This document shows, piece by piece, positions 8,183-17,456 of a stretch of DNA of 64,000 nt. The notes under the pieces are model-generated. The model was not told where the DNA came from. It was given only the letters and a program-made list of their open reading frames with translations, and did no database searches. The stretch lies in assembly GCA_019416685.1 (NCBI GenBank), contig DXWV01000109.1:15952-79951 (forward strand), written 5' to 3'. The stretch's first letter is position 1; every line of letters begins with the position of its first letter. A program made the position numbers and the translations under genes. The stretch comes from Bacteroides sp. GTDB lineage: Bacteria > Bacteroidota > Bacteroidia > Bacteroidales > Bacteroidaceae.

Positions 8183-8274
8183 TACGTACTTTTATACCAC
8201 AAAACTACGTACTCTTTGTATATAAAACTACCTAATTAACACACTATTAAATACGTAGTTTTGTACATAAAGAT
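8183..8274. repeat. 23-bp-periodic TACGTA repeat array, copy 1
   Basis: Units start at 8183, 8206, 8229 and 8252, each exactly 23 bp apart. Three begin TACGTA followed by C/G-T and a T-run, and end in an A-rich TATAAAA-like part; the third is the variant TACCTAATTAACACAC. The same variant unit next to a canonical unit occurs in the second array at 60695-60809. It lies just past the 3' end of the TonB receptor gene. Confidence 0.7.
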
Positions 8275-8314
8275 ATGGATAGTTATAACTCCCTGAAGCA
8301 GAAGTAGTCCAGAC

Positions 8315-10960
8315 TTAGAATTGGATTTTATAACTAAGATTGAGTAACATATTACTAACCTTTATTTTTTCGACTTTATTCTTTTGCTCGTTATATTGAT
8401 ATCCATGTTGCCCTGTATATCCGCTAACATTTAGCAATTGAAGTCCGAATTCATGTGAAAAGTGTCTTTTGTTGAGTTTGTAACTCATACCTAAATCGGC
8501 AGTAAAAGCAGGTGAGAACTGTTTACTAAAGGCCTGTGTCTCATCATAGATAATATCTTTACTATCCATTGATGCAGCTTCATCAATGGGGGTATAACGA
8601 TCTCCTCCCTGGTAAGAAATACGGAGATTGGCATTAAAAATATGTTGGCGGTGCTTTCCCCATATCCATTCTTTACCACCTAAAGCATTGAACAGGTACT
8701 TCCGATCGAGTCTCGTATTACGCCAGATCTTATCTCCGCCGCAATATTCCGACTTGAATACCGAGCCAGTAAGCATATAATAATACCCTTGGGTCAGATA
8801 GCGTTCCAATGTAATATCCACTCCATAATTTCGCCCTTTACCCTGGTTTACCAAAGGACGGTCCAGATAATAGAAATCATGATTAATGATGGAGAATGAA
8901 GTACCCGGCTCCACAGGGATGTTATACAGAGACTGATAATAAGGTTCTATCTTCAGATGAGTATTTTTAGAAATGCCAAGATCATAGGTTAATACGAAAT
9001 GATGCGCTTTGGCGAAATTCAGATTCTTATTTATCTCCCGATCACCGGTCTGTGGAGTTTTTATGTAATAATAATCTAACTTTTCACGCCTGCTATGCAT
9101 GCCATAAGCTATTGCTAATGACTGGAACGGTAAAAAATCCCATTTTAAAGCGAGCCGGGGTTCTATAGTCCAATGGTCGTTAAGTGTAAAAAACTGGGTA
9201 GTCACCCCTAAATTGGCAGTCAGCATATCCGTTAGTTTAATGACAGAATTACTATATGCCGACACTACAACAGCATGTCCGTCTCCCTTAGCAATCTCCT
9301 GCATAGGTTTGTTCAATCCAAAATTCGGCGACAGGTTAAAATCCAGGTCATATAACAACCCGGTAAGAGTAACGCCCGAACGGTTGGTATGCCGCGAGCT
9401 GTATTTCTTGTTGAAGTACGAACTCAGTACAATGTCCAGATTCGTACTTTTCATATCCACCACAGGCAAATAAAATAAGGGATTTTCAGAAACAACCTGC
9501 TTTAATTCAGGATGATTATCTGAATAAGTAGCAGCAAGCGAGGTCTTAAAATAGGCATTGTCCTTCAGACTATACCTATGAGTAATTCCACCTGCTATCT
9601 TTGTCATTGATGTCTCTGAGCGTTGTCTGTCACTATACGTCTCCCATTTATTACGCTCTAAAGGATCACTTTTTATTCCATCCAGAAGCCCTATTCCCCA
9701 TATGGCAAATGTTCCGGCTTTGCGTGTCGGCAGATTAATCTTAAATGTAAGGTCCTGATAGGTAATCCCCGTATTGTCAGTAAAAGCTTCCATCAGGCCG
9801 GTTGTTGAGTAACGATAATTAAAGATATAAGAACTTCCGTTTTTCTTACTTATTGGTCCCTCGGAAGCAACATCCAGCCCTAATAGCCCAATCTGGATAG
9901 CATGCTCATACTTTTCATCGTTCCCATTTCGGATAGACAAATCAAATACTCCCGAAAGTGCATTACTGTATTCTGCAGGAAAAGCTCCGTTAAAGAAATC
10001 AGAATTTCCCATTACCTGGCTACTCAATCCGGAAAACAAACCACCACCCACACCTATCATGTCCGAGAAGTGAGTGGGGTTCGGAATTTCTACACCTTCG
10101 AGTTTCCATTGCAAAAACTGGGGAGAGTTACCTCGTATTGCTATGGCATTTGTTCCGGGACTTCCGGCTACACCGGCAAAAGAAGTAGCAAGACGAGCCG
10201 GATCATCCAAGCCACCGGCATAACGATTGGCTTCCTCTACACTGATCATACGCCCACCAGTCAGCGCCATAGGATTCAAAGGATGTTCCTTATTTATATT
10301 TGCCCGTACAATTACTTCATCCAATTTTTGTGCACCTTCAATCAAAGCAACCTCATAATAAACTTCTTTGGCAGAAGTAAGCAATATCTCCTTAATAATT
10401 GCAGATTCATAACCAAGACACGTCACTTGCAGATCGTATCTTCCCACCGGGACATCTGCGAAACGAAATCTTCCCAGACTATCGGTTGATCCTCCTTTTT
10501 GGGGAATTGTATTCAACAAAGCTATATTTGCAAAGGTAACAGGTAAACCGGATGCAGCATCTCTGACCACACCTCTTATTGTCTGTTTCGGAGAACCGAC
10601 TGGAGTTGTATCCGGTGAAGATTTGGAGGCTTCACGGACGACTATAATGTGTAAAGTGTTAATTTTGTAGGTAAACCCGGTATCTTTAAGGATAAAAGTA
10701 AGCGCCTCTTTCAAACTTACGTTTTTTACATTGACAGTTATTTTCCTTTGTGCGTCAAATTGAGTTATATTGTAAGCTACCGTATAATTACTTTGTGCTT
10801 CTATCTGTTCAAAAGCCTGTTTTATTGTAATATTCTGTCCCGAAATTGAAATCTTTGCAGCTTGCGCCATCGATGTAACGGAGACAAAAGTTGCAACTAT
10901 CAGCCAGATAATTTTAGGGATCGTGTTATTTTTCTTATTTTTGGGTTTTAAGAAATGCAT
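8315..10960 (-). CDS. TonB-dependent outer-membrane receptor with STN signalling domain
   Basis: An 881-residue protein. After a signal peptide ending near TSMAQA comes an STN domain (about residues 35-105, KISISGQNITIKQAFEQIEA...), the part that talks to FecR. Next is a carboxypeptidase-like regulatory domain (about 127-215, IRGVVRDAASGLPVTFANIA), then the plug (IAIRGNSPQFLQWKLEGVEI, with FFNGAFPAEYSNALSGVFDL) and a 22-strand barrel ending in LLNLSYKIQF. No SusD-like lipoprotein or enzyme gene accompanies it, which suggests import of an iron or cofactor complex or another small ligand rather than a glycan. It is the last gene of the ECF sigma cassette, 115 bp after fecR. Confidence 0.93.
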   Translation of the reverse strand: MHFLKPKNKKNNTIPKIIWLIVATFVSVTSMAQAAKISISGQNITIKQAFEQIEAQSNYTVAYNITQFDAQRKITVNVKNVSLKEALTFILKDTGFTYKINTLHIIVVREASKSSPDTTPVGSPKQTIRGVVRDAASGLPVTFANIALLNTIPQKGGSTDSLGRFRFADVPVGRYDLQVTCLGYESAIIKEILLTSAKEVYYEVALIEGAQKLDEVIVRANINKEHPLNPMALTGGRMISVEEANRYAGGLDDPARLATSFAGVAGSPGTNAIAIRGNSPQFLQWKLEGVEIPNPTHFSDMIGVGGGLFSGLSSQVMGNSDFFNGAFPAEYSNALSGVFDLSIRNGNDEKYEHAIQIGLLGLDVASEGPISKKNGSSYIFNYRYSTTGLMEAFTDNTGITYQDLTFKINLPTRKAGTFAIWGIGLLDGIKSDPLERNKWETYSDRQRSETSMTKIAGGITHRYSLKDNAYFKTSLAATYSDNHPELKQVVSENPLFYLPVVDMKSTNLDIVLSSYFNKKYSSRHTNRSGVTLTGLLYDLDFNLSPNFGLNKPMQEIAKGDGHAVVVSAYSNSVIKLTDMLTANLGVTTQFFTLNDHWTIEPRLALKWDFLPFQSLAIAYGMHSRREKLDYYYIKTPQTGDREINKNLNFAKAHHFVLTYDLGISKNTHLKIEPYYQSLYNIPVEPGTSFSIINHDFYYLDRPLVNQGKGRNYGVDITLERYLTQGYYYMLTGSVFKSEYCGGDKIWRNTRLDRKYLFNALGGKEWIWGKHRQHIFNANLRISYQGGDRYTPIDEAASMDSKDIIYDETQAFSKQFSPAFTADLGMSYKLNKRHFSHEFGLQLLNVSGYTGQHGYQYNEQKNKVEKIKVSNMLLNLSYKIQF

Positions 10961-11030
10961 ATCTATTTTTTATTATAGAAAAGTTAAGTACTATTTTAAT
11001 TTTACGAAATGGAATATATCTGACTTTTCA

Positions 11031-11066
11031 GAACCGGGAAGTGGCTTCGAAACAGCTTTCCGGTTC
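11031..11066. other. Hairpin in the fecR-receptor gap
   Basis: GAACCGGGAAG (11031-11041) pairs with CTTTCCGGTTC (11056-11066), one mismatch, 14-nt loop. It lies directly after the fecR stop on the minus strand. In that direction no T-tract follows it, so it looks more like an mRNA-processing or attenuation hairpin separating fecR from the strongly expressed receptor. Confidence 0.5.
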
Positions 11067-11074
11067 CTTTTTTT

Positions 11075-12067
11075 CTATCTGCTTCCCTCCTTTTTTATTA
11101 GTGTTATCTCATTGTTTCGTATCTCGTATTCAAATCCACCTACAACATCTTGCAGAACATTCAATATTTGCTTTATATCCTCATTATTCATAAATTTAAC
11201 AGAATAAGGGCCGTTCTCAAACAGCTTCTTATCATAATGAATAATCACATTATACCGGCGTTCAAGTGTATTTATTATATCGTTAAAGGTAGACTCTTGA
11301 AAAATAAGCTTTCCCTCCTTCCAACTGATACTTCCGGTTGGAATAGTATTTATCAATACCAATTCATCTATTTTGTTGTAAACAATCTGTTGATTGGGTT
11401 TCAATACATAGTGGCTGTCTGTCTGCCCCGTTCTCACATCTACCTGTATTTTTCCGCTATTCAGGGTAGCCGTACTTCTATCATCAGTGGGATAAACACA
11501 AATATTAAACTTAGTACCAAGAACCTTCACTGACAGATGATTGGTTTTCACTACAAACGGTTTTACGGCATCAGGAGTCACCGAGAAATAGGCCTCACCT
11601 ACTAACTCTACAGTACGTATTGTATCACTAAATGCGGAAGGATAAATGATTTTACTACACGAGTTTAACTGAACAACCGTCCCATCGGGCAGCGTGCATT
11701 GCTTTTGTTCACTATTTAAAGTGGTTACCTCTATCATTCGTACCTCCCTGTTGATATACAGATATCCGCCTAACAATAAAAGTACCGGAATAACTACTGC
11801 TGCATAACGCAACCATTTGAAAGATAAAACAGAACGTTTCTTTACAGCATCTTTCATTCCAATCGTTGATTTTACTTTTTCAAGTGACGCGTAAAGAGAC
11901 TTATCCGGCTGAATCTGTAATTCATTCCAGATAGCATACAATGAACAATCTTTCTCCATTGTCCATTTATCGTCAACAATCCACTTTTGTACTTCATCTA
12001 CTGTTTTCGGTGGATAAGAATGGGTGAAAAACTGAGCAATAACTCGTGATATATAATCAGGTTTCAT
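11075..12067 (-). CDS. FecR-family anti-sigma factor
   Basis: A 330-residue protein with a cytoplasmic N-terminal region (1-85), one membrane segment (about 88-107, YAAVVIPVLLLLGGYLYI), a FecR domain (EQKQCTLPDGTVVQLNSCSK to VLGTKFNICVYP) and a C-terminal DUF4974 domain (LIFQESTFNDIINTLERRYN) that resembles the STN fold and should receive the receptor's signal. In this family the protein holds the cognate ECF sigma factor until the loaded receptor contacts it. It begins 4 bp after the barrel-protein gene, so the two are surely cotranscribed. Confidence 0.93.
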   Translation of the reverse strand: MKPDYISRVIAQFFTHSYPPKTVDEVQKWIVDDKWTMEKDCSLYAIWNELQIQPDKSLYASLEKVKSTIGMKDAVKKRSVLSFKWLRYAAVVIPVLLLLGGYLYINREVRMIEVTTLNSEQKQCTLPDGTVVQLNSCSKIIYPSAFSDTIRTVELVGEAYFSVTPDAVKPFVVKTNHLSVKVLGTKFNICVYPTDDRSTATLNSGKIQVDVRTGQTDSHYVLKPNQQIVYNKIDELVLINTIPTGSISWKEGKLIFQESTFNDIINTLERRYNVIIHYDKKLFENGPYSVKFMNNEDIKQILNVLQDVVGGFEYEIRNNEITLIKKEGSR

Positions 12068-12071
12068 AAAC

Positions 12072-12794
12072 TTAAAAATTTATTTTCACATTACCACTTG
12101 ATTCACTATTCCACTTTTCTTTGTATGGGTCATATTGATACCGCGTAGTTACTCCAATCTGCGAATTGTTTCCCATCTTCATTGTAGCCGCCGCACCCGC
12201 TTCTGTCTTAGGCAACAACCGATACGAAGAGCGGGATGTATCATTAAGCACATCAGTTAAGTATTGCCCCCAAATATCAAAGTTTACTCTATTATTTAAC
12301 TGATAATGAAACAGAACCCTTGTACCGGAACGCCCCAAAGAATGTATTCCGATAGATTGCTTCAAGGTAAGCAATCCAGCCATTATAGAAAGCTTGCTAT
12401 TTATATTTAATCCCACTGCACCAAAAGCCGAAATATAGCCTCCCAAATTCTGATAAGTATATTTTTCACCTTCTAAAAATATAAATGCATATTTGGAAAT
12501 AGCAAAAATATCGTTTCTGCTGTAGTCAGAAAAGAAGGAAAATATATTCGGCCTCATTTGGACCGGCAGAGGATAGTATCCGGAATAATCACTGACCGAA
12601 TCCATAAGAGAACTCTCACTTACAGAATATTCCGCACCAATTTTGATCTGTTCTTTGGAGGGAATAAGTAACCCGGAACTTTCAGGGCCCTTATCATAAG
12701 TATTTACCTCTGTGAGAGTATGTTCGGATTGAGCCTGTAAAGGCAGTGCCGGCAATAGTAATCCGAGAATGAAAAGTGCTTCTTTTAACTGCAT
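12072..12794 (-). CDS. Predicted outer-membrane beta-barrel protein within the sigma cassette
   Basis: About 240 residues from the ATG at 12794; a longer start at 12827 would place extra residues before the signal peptide KEALFILGLLLPALPLQAQS. The mature part has alternating hydrophobic/aromatic strands (YAFIFLEGEKYTYQNLGGYI, and SIMAGLLTLKQSIGIHSLGR) and ends in GNVKINF, typical of small barrel proteins. I do not recognise a family. Its position between the ECF sigma gene and fecR is unusual, since those two are normally adjacent, so it may be an accessory part of the same receptor system. Confidence 0.65.
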   Translation of the reverse strand: MQLKEALFILGLLLPALPLQAQSEHTLTEVNTYDKGPESSGLLIPSKEQIKIGAEYSVSESSLMDSVSDYSGYYPLPVQMRPNIFSFFSDYSRNDIFAISKYAFIFLEGEKYTYQNLGGYISAFGAVGLNINSKLSIMAGLLTLKQSIGIHSLGRSGTRVLFHYQLNNRVNFDIWGQYLTDVLNDTSRSSYRLLPKTEAGAAATMKMGNNSQIGVTTRYQYDPYKEKWNSESSGNVKINF

Positions 12795-12895
12795 GGCTAT
12801 GTTTTTTATCAAATACTCCATAACCAACTTTGGCTATGTTCTATACTATAGATACAACTCTATCATCAACCACTCCCGACCTAAAACAATTTTTT

Positions 12896-13435
12896 TCAGA
12901 TAAATAATAAAAGGAAAGCAGATATTACCCTTCTTATTTCCTGCAAAGCCAAACTAAGCTGGTTCTCCACAGTCTTTTTTGATAGTCCCAATTTACCGGC
13001 TATTTCATCATTAGAAATACCTTCGTTCCTACTCATACGATAGATTTTACCACGCTGGGAGGGCATTCTGCACACAGTCATTTCTACCAGTAAGCTGATC
13101 TCTTTAGCAAAAAGAATTTCATCAGAACAGTCCGTCTCTTCCAAATGATTACAGTTTTCAAGAAAGGCCTCTTCAACGAATTTATGTTTGATATAATTAA
13201 ATGCAGTATTCCGGGCAATAGTATATATATAAGCATTAAACGGTTTCTGTGGATTTATAGACTGACGGTTTATCCATAACTTCACAAAAATATCCTGCGC
13301 CAGTTCTTCCGCATCACTTTCTGATTTTAAAAGTCCGTTTAGAAAATACTTAACTTTCCCAAAATAGGCAATAAATACATCTTCAAAAGCTTTATGATCG
13401 CCATTCTGTAATGCTTCAACAATTTCAATTTCCAT
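12896..13435 (-). CDS. ECF RNA polymerase sigma factor (FecI-like)
   Basis: A 179-residue protein with sigma region 2 (AFEDVFIAYFGKVKYFLNGL, then DAEELAQDIFVKLW) and region 4 (SRNEGISNDEIAGKLGLSKK, then TVENQLSLALQEIR). The region-4 sequence and the neighbouring fecR place it in the Bacteroidetes FecI-type group. It should direct transcription of the receptor operon when released from FecR. I find no obvious TAnnTTTG element upstream. Confidence 0.93.
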   Translation of the reverse strand: MEIEIVEALQNGDHKAFEDVFIAYFGKVKYFLNGLLKSESDAEELAQDIFVKLWINRQSINPQKPFNAYIYTIARNTAFNYIKHKFVEEAFLENCNHLEETDCSDEILFAKEISLLVEMTVCRMPSQRGKIYRMSRNEGISNDEIAGKLGLSKKTVENQLSLALQEIRRVISAFLLLFI

Positions 13436-13592
13436 ATATCTGATATTTGCGATGAAAAGGTGATGACTTCTTTCTGTATTAATACAACCAGATATCTGTT
13501 TTCTCCCGGACTATTCAGACTTTTTATTTTATTCAATGATAGCGTCCCCCTATTGGCACATTGATACATTATAACATTGGCACATTATTAAA

Positions 13593-14474
13593 TCATCTCT
13601 CAGCCAGATACACTCCGCTAAGAATAAAAGCACACCCAATCAATGCTATTAAAGTAATCCGTTCGTCTATTACAACGGCAGAAGTAATCAGTGTGACCAA
13701 TGGCACAACGTAAATATAATTGGCAGCACATACCACCCCCAAACGTTTCACAGCCAATGTCCACATTATATAGCAAAGCATGGAAGCAATGACTCCCAGA
13801 AACAATAAATTCGCAATCACCAACGGTTGAAACAGGATAGTGGTATCTGTCTGCAAAGGATAAAAGAAGAAAAAGGGAAGCAATGTCAATATACCATAAA
13901 AGAATACTTTACGCGTAATAAAAAGAGTAGAGTAATTAGAATTCATACGCTTCAACAGTAAACAATAGATGGCCCACATCAAAGCAGCAACCAAAGTCAG
14001 AATATCTCCCAACGGACTGATGCGAAGAATAAAACTACCATTGAATACTACTAAAGCCACACCGGCCAATGCCATCAAAGAACCAATAATCAGCTTCGGT
14101 TTCAATCTTTCGCCTTTATAAAAAAAGAAGGAGAGAAAAGCTGCTAATATCGGAGCAGTACATATGATAAGCGATACATTGGATGCTAATGTCATGCCAA
14201 GAGCGGTATTCTCGGCAATGAAATAAAGCGAACCGCCCGTAAGTCCGAGGAGGACAAAAATACTTTCGTCCCTCCATGATTTAGCCCACAAAATACGGGG
14301 CGAAAAGAACCAGATACAAATGTAAGCCATGATGAAACGGTAGAACAGAATATCAGTGGCAGAAAGACCGTGCCCAATCAAAACTTTAGTTGAAACGAAG
14401 GTAGTCCCCCAGATAGCAACTGTTACTGCTGCCATAAGATGAAACCAGACGGAGGGTTTAATTGTTGTATTCAT
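13593..14474 (-). CDS. EamA/DMT-family transporter
   Basis: A 293-residue protein with ten hydrophobic helices in two EamA repeats (AAVTVAIWGTTFVSTKVLIG near the start and GDILTLVAALMWAIYCLLLK at the middle). Members export or import small metabolites such as amino acids or sugars; the substrate is not predictable. It is transcribed divergently from the MATE gene and both have TATCTTTG elements in a 105-bp gap. Confidence 0.9.
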   Translation of the reverse strand: MNTTIKPSVWFHLMAAVTVAIWGTTFVSTKVLIGHGLSATDILFYRFIMAYICIWFFSPRILWAKSWRDESIFVLLGLTGGSLYFIAENTALGMTLASNVSLIICTAPILAAFLSFFFYKGERLKPKLIIGSLMALAGVALVVFNGSFILRISPLGDILTLVAALMWAIYCLLLKRMNSNYSTLFITRKVFFYGILTLLPFFFFYPLQTDTTILFQPLVIANLLFLGVIASMLCYIMWTLAVKRLGVVCAANYIYVVPLVTLITSAVVIDERITLIALIGCAFILSGVYLAER

Positions 14475-14503
14475 GCTTTATGCTTAGAAGAAAAAAATCG
14501 CAG

Positions 14504-14511
14504 CAAAGATA
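14504..14511 (-). promoter_or_regulatory. -7 element TATCTTTG of the EamA gene
   Basis: Plus strand CAAAGATA, 30 bp upstream of the start at 14474. It pairs with the plus-strand element at 14536-14543. Confidence 0.65.
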
Positions 14512-14535
14512 GGTATATCCGAGCATAGTTTTTTA

Positions 14536-14543
14536 TATCTTTG
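14536..14543 (+). promoter_or_regulatory. -7 element TATCTTTG of the MATE gene
   Basis: TATCTTTG ends 36 bp before the ATG at 14580. It makes the in-frame TTG at 14541 impossible as a start, because that codon lies inside the promoter. Confidence 0.65.
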
Positions 14544-14579
14544 CGCCTCATTTCGAAAAAACCAGCTAAAAAAATATCG

Positions 14580-15923
14580 ATGCAAGGAATAAAAAACTTA
14601 ACCCAAGGTCCTATTAATCGCCAGTTGTTCAATCTGGCAATGCCCATTATGGCAACCTCATTCATACAGATGGCATATAGCCTGACAGATATGGCATGGG
14701 TAGGACGTCTGGGTAGTGAAGCAGTAGCTACAATAGGCTCTGTGGGTATCCTCACATGGATGTCCGGTTCCATCTCCTTATTAAACAAAGTAGGCTCCGA
14801 AGTTAGTGTAGGCCAATCCATAGGAGCACAAAATCAAAAAGATGCACATCATTTTGCATCACATAATATTACAATTGCACTGATCATTTCTCTTTGTTGG
14901 GGCGGACTGCTCTTTCTTTTTGCCAGCCCGATAATCAGAATATACGAACTGGCACCACATATCACAGATAATGCCATCTCCTACCTCCGGATTGTATCTA
15001 CCGGATTACCTTTTGTCTTTCTTTCGGCTGCCTTCACAGGCATATATAATGCAGCGGGCAGGAGTAAAGTACCCTTTTATATCAGCGGTACGGGATTAAT
15101 AATGAATATCATACTTGATCCTCTCTTTATATTCGGTTTTGGACTCGGAACAAATGGAGCTGCCTATGCCACCTGGTTATCACAAGCTACCGTATTTGGT
15201 ATTTTTGTATATCAGCTACGCTACCGTGATGCGCTACTGGGCAGTTTCCCCTTCTTCACCCGATTAAAAAAGAAATATACACACCGCATTCTAAAGCTGG
15301 GACTACCGGTGGCTACACTCAACACCCTGTTTGCTTTTGTCAATATGTTCCTCTGCCGCACAGCTTCAACACATGGAGGTCATATCGGATTAATGACTTT
15401 CACTACCGGCGGACAAATCGAAGCTATAACCTGGAATACTTCACAGGGTTTTTCAACCGCACTAAGTGCTTTCATTGCACAAAACTACGCTGCGGGACGA
15501 ACAGAGCGGGTTATACGAGCCTGGCATATGACCTTGTGGATGACAGGGGTGTTCGGAACGTTTTGCACATTGTTGTTTGTATTCTTTGGTAATGAGATAT
15601 TTGCTATTTTTGTACCGGAGCAGGCCGCATATGAAGCAGGAGGGATATTTTTAAGAATAGACGGCTATTCGCAATTATTCATGATGCTGGAAATTACTAT
15701 GCAAGGAGTATTTTACGGCATCGGACGTACAGTTCCACCAGCTATCATCAGCATTACATGCAACTATATGCGCATTCCTCTTGCCATTTTCTTTGTCCGC
15801 TTAGGAATGGGAGTAGAAGGTATCTGGTGGGCAGTATGTGTTACTACGGTAGCCAAAGGACTGATACTGCTGACATGGTTTGCAATTATACGTAAAAAAG
15901 TACTTTCGGTCAACAAAACATAA
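14580..15923 (+). CDS. MATE-family multidrug/metabolite efflux transporter
   Basis: 447 residues from the ATG at 14580, with twelve predicted membrane helices in two halves beginning LFNLAMPIMATSFIQMAYSL and RILKLGLPVATLNTLFAFVN, the pattern of DinF/NorM-type MATE proteins. They use a Na+ or H+ gradient to export organic cations. The gene stands alone between the divergent EamA gene and the OmpA-like gene, which has its own promoter. Confidence 0.92.
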   Translation: MQGIKNLTQGPINRQLFNLAMPIMATSFIQMAYSLTDMAWVGRLGSEAVATIGSVGILTWMSGSISLLNKVGSEVSVGQSIGAQNQKDAHHFASHNITIALIISLCWGGLLFLFASPIIRIYELAPHITDNAISYLRIVSTGLPFVFLSAAFTGIYNAAGRSKVPFYISGTGLIMNIILDPLFIFGFGLGTNGAAYATWLSQATVFGIFVYQLRYRDALLGSFPFFTRLKKKYTHRILKLGLPVATLNTLFAFVNMFLCRTASTHGGHIGLMTFTTGGQIEAITWNTSQGFSTALSAFIAQNYAAGRTERVIRAWHMTLWMTGVFGTFCTLLFVFFGNEIFAIFVPEQAAYEAGGIFLRIDGYSQLFMMLEITMQGVFYGIGRTVPPAIISITCNYMRIPLAIFFVRLGMGVEGIWWAVCVTTVAKGLILLTWFAIIRKKVLSVNKT

Positions 15924-15975
15924 GAGATGATTGTTTTTGAGATAAAGGAACGACAACGCAACTAAATATTTTCTT

Positions 15976-15983
15976 TATCTTTG
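15976..15983 (+). promoter_or_regulatory. -7 element TATCTTTG of the OmpA-like gene
   Basis: TATCTTTG followed by GCACC, 43 bp before the ATG at 16026. Confidence 0.65.
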
Positions 15984-16025
15984 CACCGTTCTAAGATTTA
16001 TCACTAATATTAATTTAATTGAAGT

Positions 16026-16700
16026 ATGAAAAAAATTAAGTTTATGGCCTTTTTCTTGAGTATGGCCTTAGTATTCGGAAGCTGTGGAACAATGAATAAT
16101 ACTGCCAAGGGTGGAATGGTTGGTGGTGGCTCAGGCGCTGCTCTGGGTGCAATCATCGGTGGAATTGCCGGAAAAGGTAAAGGTGCCGCCATTGGTGCTG
16201 CCATCGGAACAGCTGTTGGTGGTACCGCCGGTGTGCTGATTGGTCGTAAAATGGATAAAAAAGCAGAAGAAGCCGCACGCATTGAAGGTGCACAGGTAGA
16301 ACAGATCACCGATAACAACGGATTGGCTGCTGTGAAAGTAACATTTGATTCCGGTATTCTTTTTGGCTTCAACTCTTCTACATTGAGCAATGCTGCCAAA
16401 CAATCACTGCGTGAATTTGCAGGTGTACTGAAAAGTGATCCCACTATAGATATCGCTATTATCGGTCATACTGACAAAGTAGGTACACAGGAAGCTAACC
16501 AAAAGGTTTCTAACAATCGTGCTTATGCCGTAGAAAATTATCTTCAGTCATGCGGTGTTCAGCCTTCTCAGTTTAAGACAGTAGAAGGAGTCGGTTATTC
16601 ACAATATGACGAAGCACTGACTGCAGCTCAAAACCGTCGCGTGGAAGTTTACATGTATGCCAGTGAGCAGATGATTAAAAATGCAGAAGCCGGTAAGTAA
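16026..16700 (+). CDS. OmpA-family lipoprotein with glycine zipper
   Basis: A 224-residue protein with a lipoprotein signal ending LVFGSCGTM (cysteine near residue 20). Residues about 30-80 are a glycine-rich zipper (MVGGGSGAALGAIIGGIAGK) that may insert in the membrane. Residues about 105-215 form the OmpA C-terminal peptidoglycan-binding domain, with IAIIGHTDKVGTQEANQKVS and NRRVEVYM. It should anchor the outer membrane to the cell wall. Its last 20 bases overlap the mtgA start, so the two genes are translationally linked. Confidence 0.93.
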   Translation: MKKIKFMAFFLSMALVFGSCGTMNNTAKGGMVGGGSGAALGAIIGGIAGKGKGAAIGAAIGTAVGGTAGVLIGRKMDKKAEEAARIEGAQVEQITDNNGLAAVKVTFDSGILFGFNSSTLSNAAKQSLREFAGVLKSDPTIDIAIIGHTDKVGTQEANQKVSNNRAYAVENYLQSCGVQPSQFKTVEGVGYSQYDEALTAAQNRRVEVYMYASEQMIKNAEAGK

Positions 16701-17418
16701 AATACTTCGTTTTATACGCAATCTGCTGCTCTTTTTCTTCGTATCGACTTTGCTTGCAGTTATCATCTATCGGTTTTTTCCGGTATATGTTACTCCGTTA
16801 ATGGTCATCCGAAGCGTGCAGCAGATAGCATCAGGAGATAAGCCCACGTGCAAACACACGTGGGTTTCTTTTGATAAAATCTCCACTCACCTGCCTATGG
16901 CAGTCATCGCTTCCGAAGACAACCGTTTTGCAGAGCACAACGGATTTGACTTCAAAGAGATAGAAAAAGCAATCAAAGAAAATGAAAAACGAAAAAGAAA
17001 AAGAGGTGCGAGTACCATCAGCCAACAGACTGCAAAAAATGTATTTCTTTGGCCACAATCATCATGGGTACGAAAGGGATTAGAAGTCTATTTTACTTTT
17101 CTCATCGAAACATTTTGGTCAAAAGAACGAATCATGGAAGTATACCTCAACTCCATCGAAATGGGTAAAGGCATATACGGGGCACAGGCCACTGCAAAAT
17201 ACAAATTTAACACTACAGCAGCCAAACTGACTAAAGAACAATGCGCCCTCATTGCTGCCACGCTTCCCAATCCGATACGTTTTGATTCGGCTCATCCGTC
17301 ATCTTACATTCTGAAACGACAAAAACAGATATTGAGACTGATGAACCTGATACCTAAATTCCCACCTATAGAAAAAGAGAAAAAAGTCTCTAAACCACAA
17401 AAGAAAAAGAAGCGATAA
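16681..17418 (+). CDS. mtgA: Monofunctional biosynthetic peptidoglycan transglycosylase
   Basis: A 245-residue protein: one N-terminal membrane anchor (FIRNLLLFFFVSTLLAVIIY), then a GT51 domain with the catalytic-glutamate motif ASEDNRFAEHNGFD, the GASTISQQTAKNVFLW motif and EVYLNSIEMGKGIYGAQATA. It polymerises lipid II into glycan strands at the outer face of the inner membrane. There is no transpeptidase domain, and the C-terminus is a lysine-rich tail. The start at 16681 lies inside the OmpA-like gene. The pairing of a wall-binding lipoprotein with a wall polymerase is functionally coherent. Confidence 0.95.
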   Translation: MQKPVSKILRFIRNLLLFFFVSTLLAVIIYRFFPVYVTPLMVIRSVQQIASGDKPTCKHTWVSFDKISTHLPMAVIASEDNRFAEHNGFDFKEIEKAIKENEKRKRKRGASTISQQTAKNVFLWPQSSWVRKGLEVYFTFLIETFWSKERIMEVYLNSIEMGKGIYGAQATAKYKFNTTAAKLTKEQCALIAATLPNPIRFDSAHPSSYILKRQKQILRLMNLIPKFPPIEKEKKVSKPQKKKKR

Positions 17419-17456
17419 CCTCTTAATCAGTATTCAACTATAAAATTATAACTCTT

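Larger units (their letters stand above)
7583..8314. other. 732-bp non-coding region with two repeat structures
   Basis: No convincing gene lies between the zinc-ribbon start and the TonB receptor stop. The region contains a promoter for the zinc-ribbon gene, the competing hairpins at 7849-7927 and the 23-bp-periodic array at 8183-8274. An open frame at 7987-8202 on the minus strand has no family features and overlaps the array. Confidence 0.6.

Noticed and set aside
7987..8202. 71-residue minus-strand open frame
   Set aside because: Overlaps the 23-bp array, has no ribosome site or recognisable features and an AT-driven tyrosine-rich composition.
8183..8274. Possible CRISPR array because of regular repeat spacing
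   Set aside because: Units are 23 bp with no separate spacers, are degenerate, and there are no cas genes in the window.
9902..10489. 195-residue plus-strand open frame inside the TonB receptor gene
   Set aside because: It lies wholly antisense to a clear 881-residue receptor and has no protein-like features.
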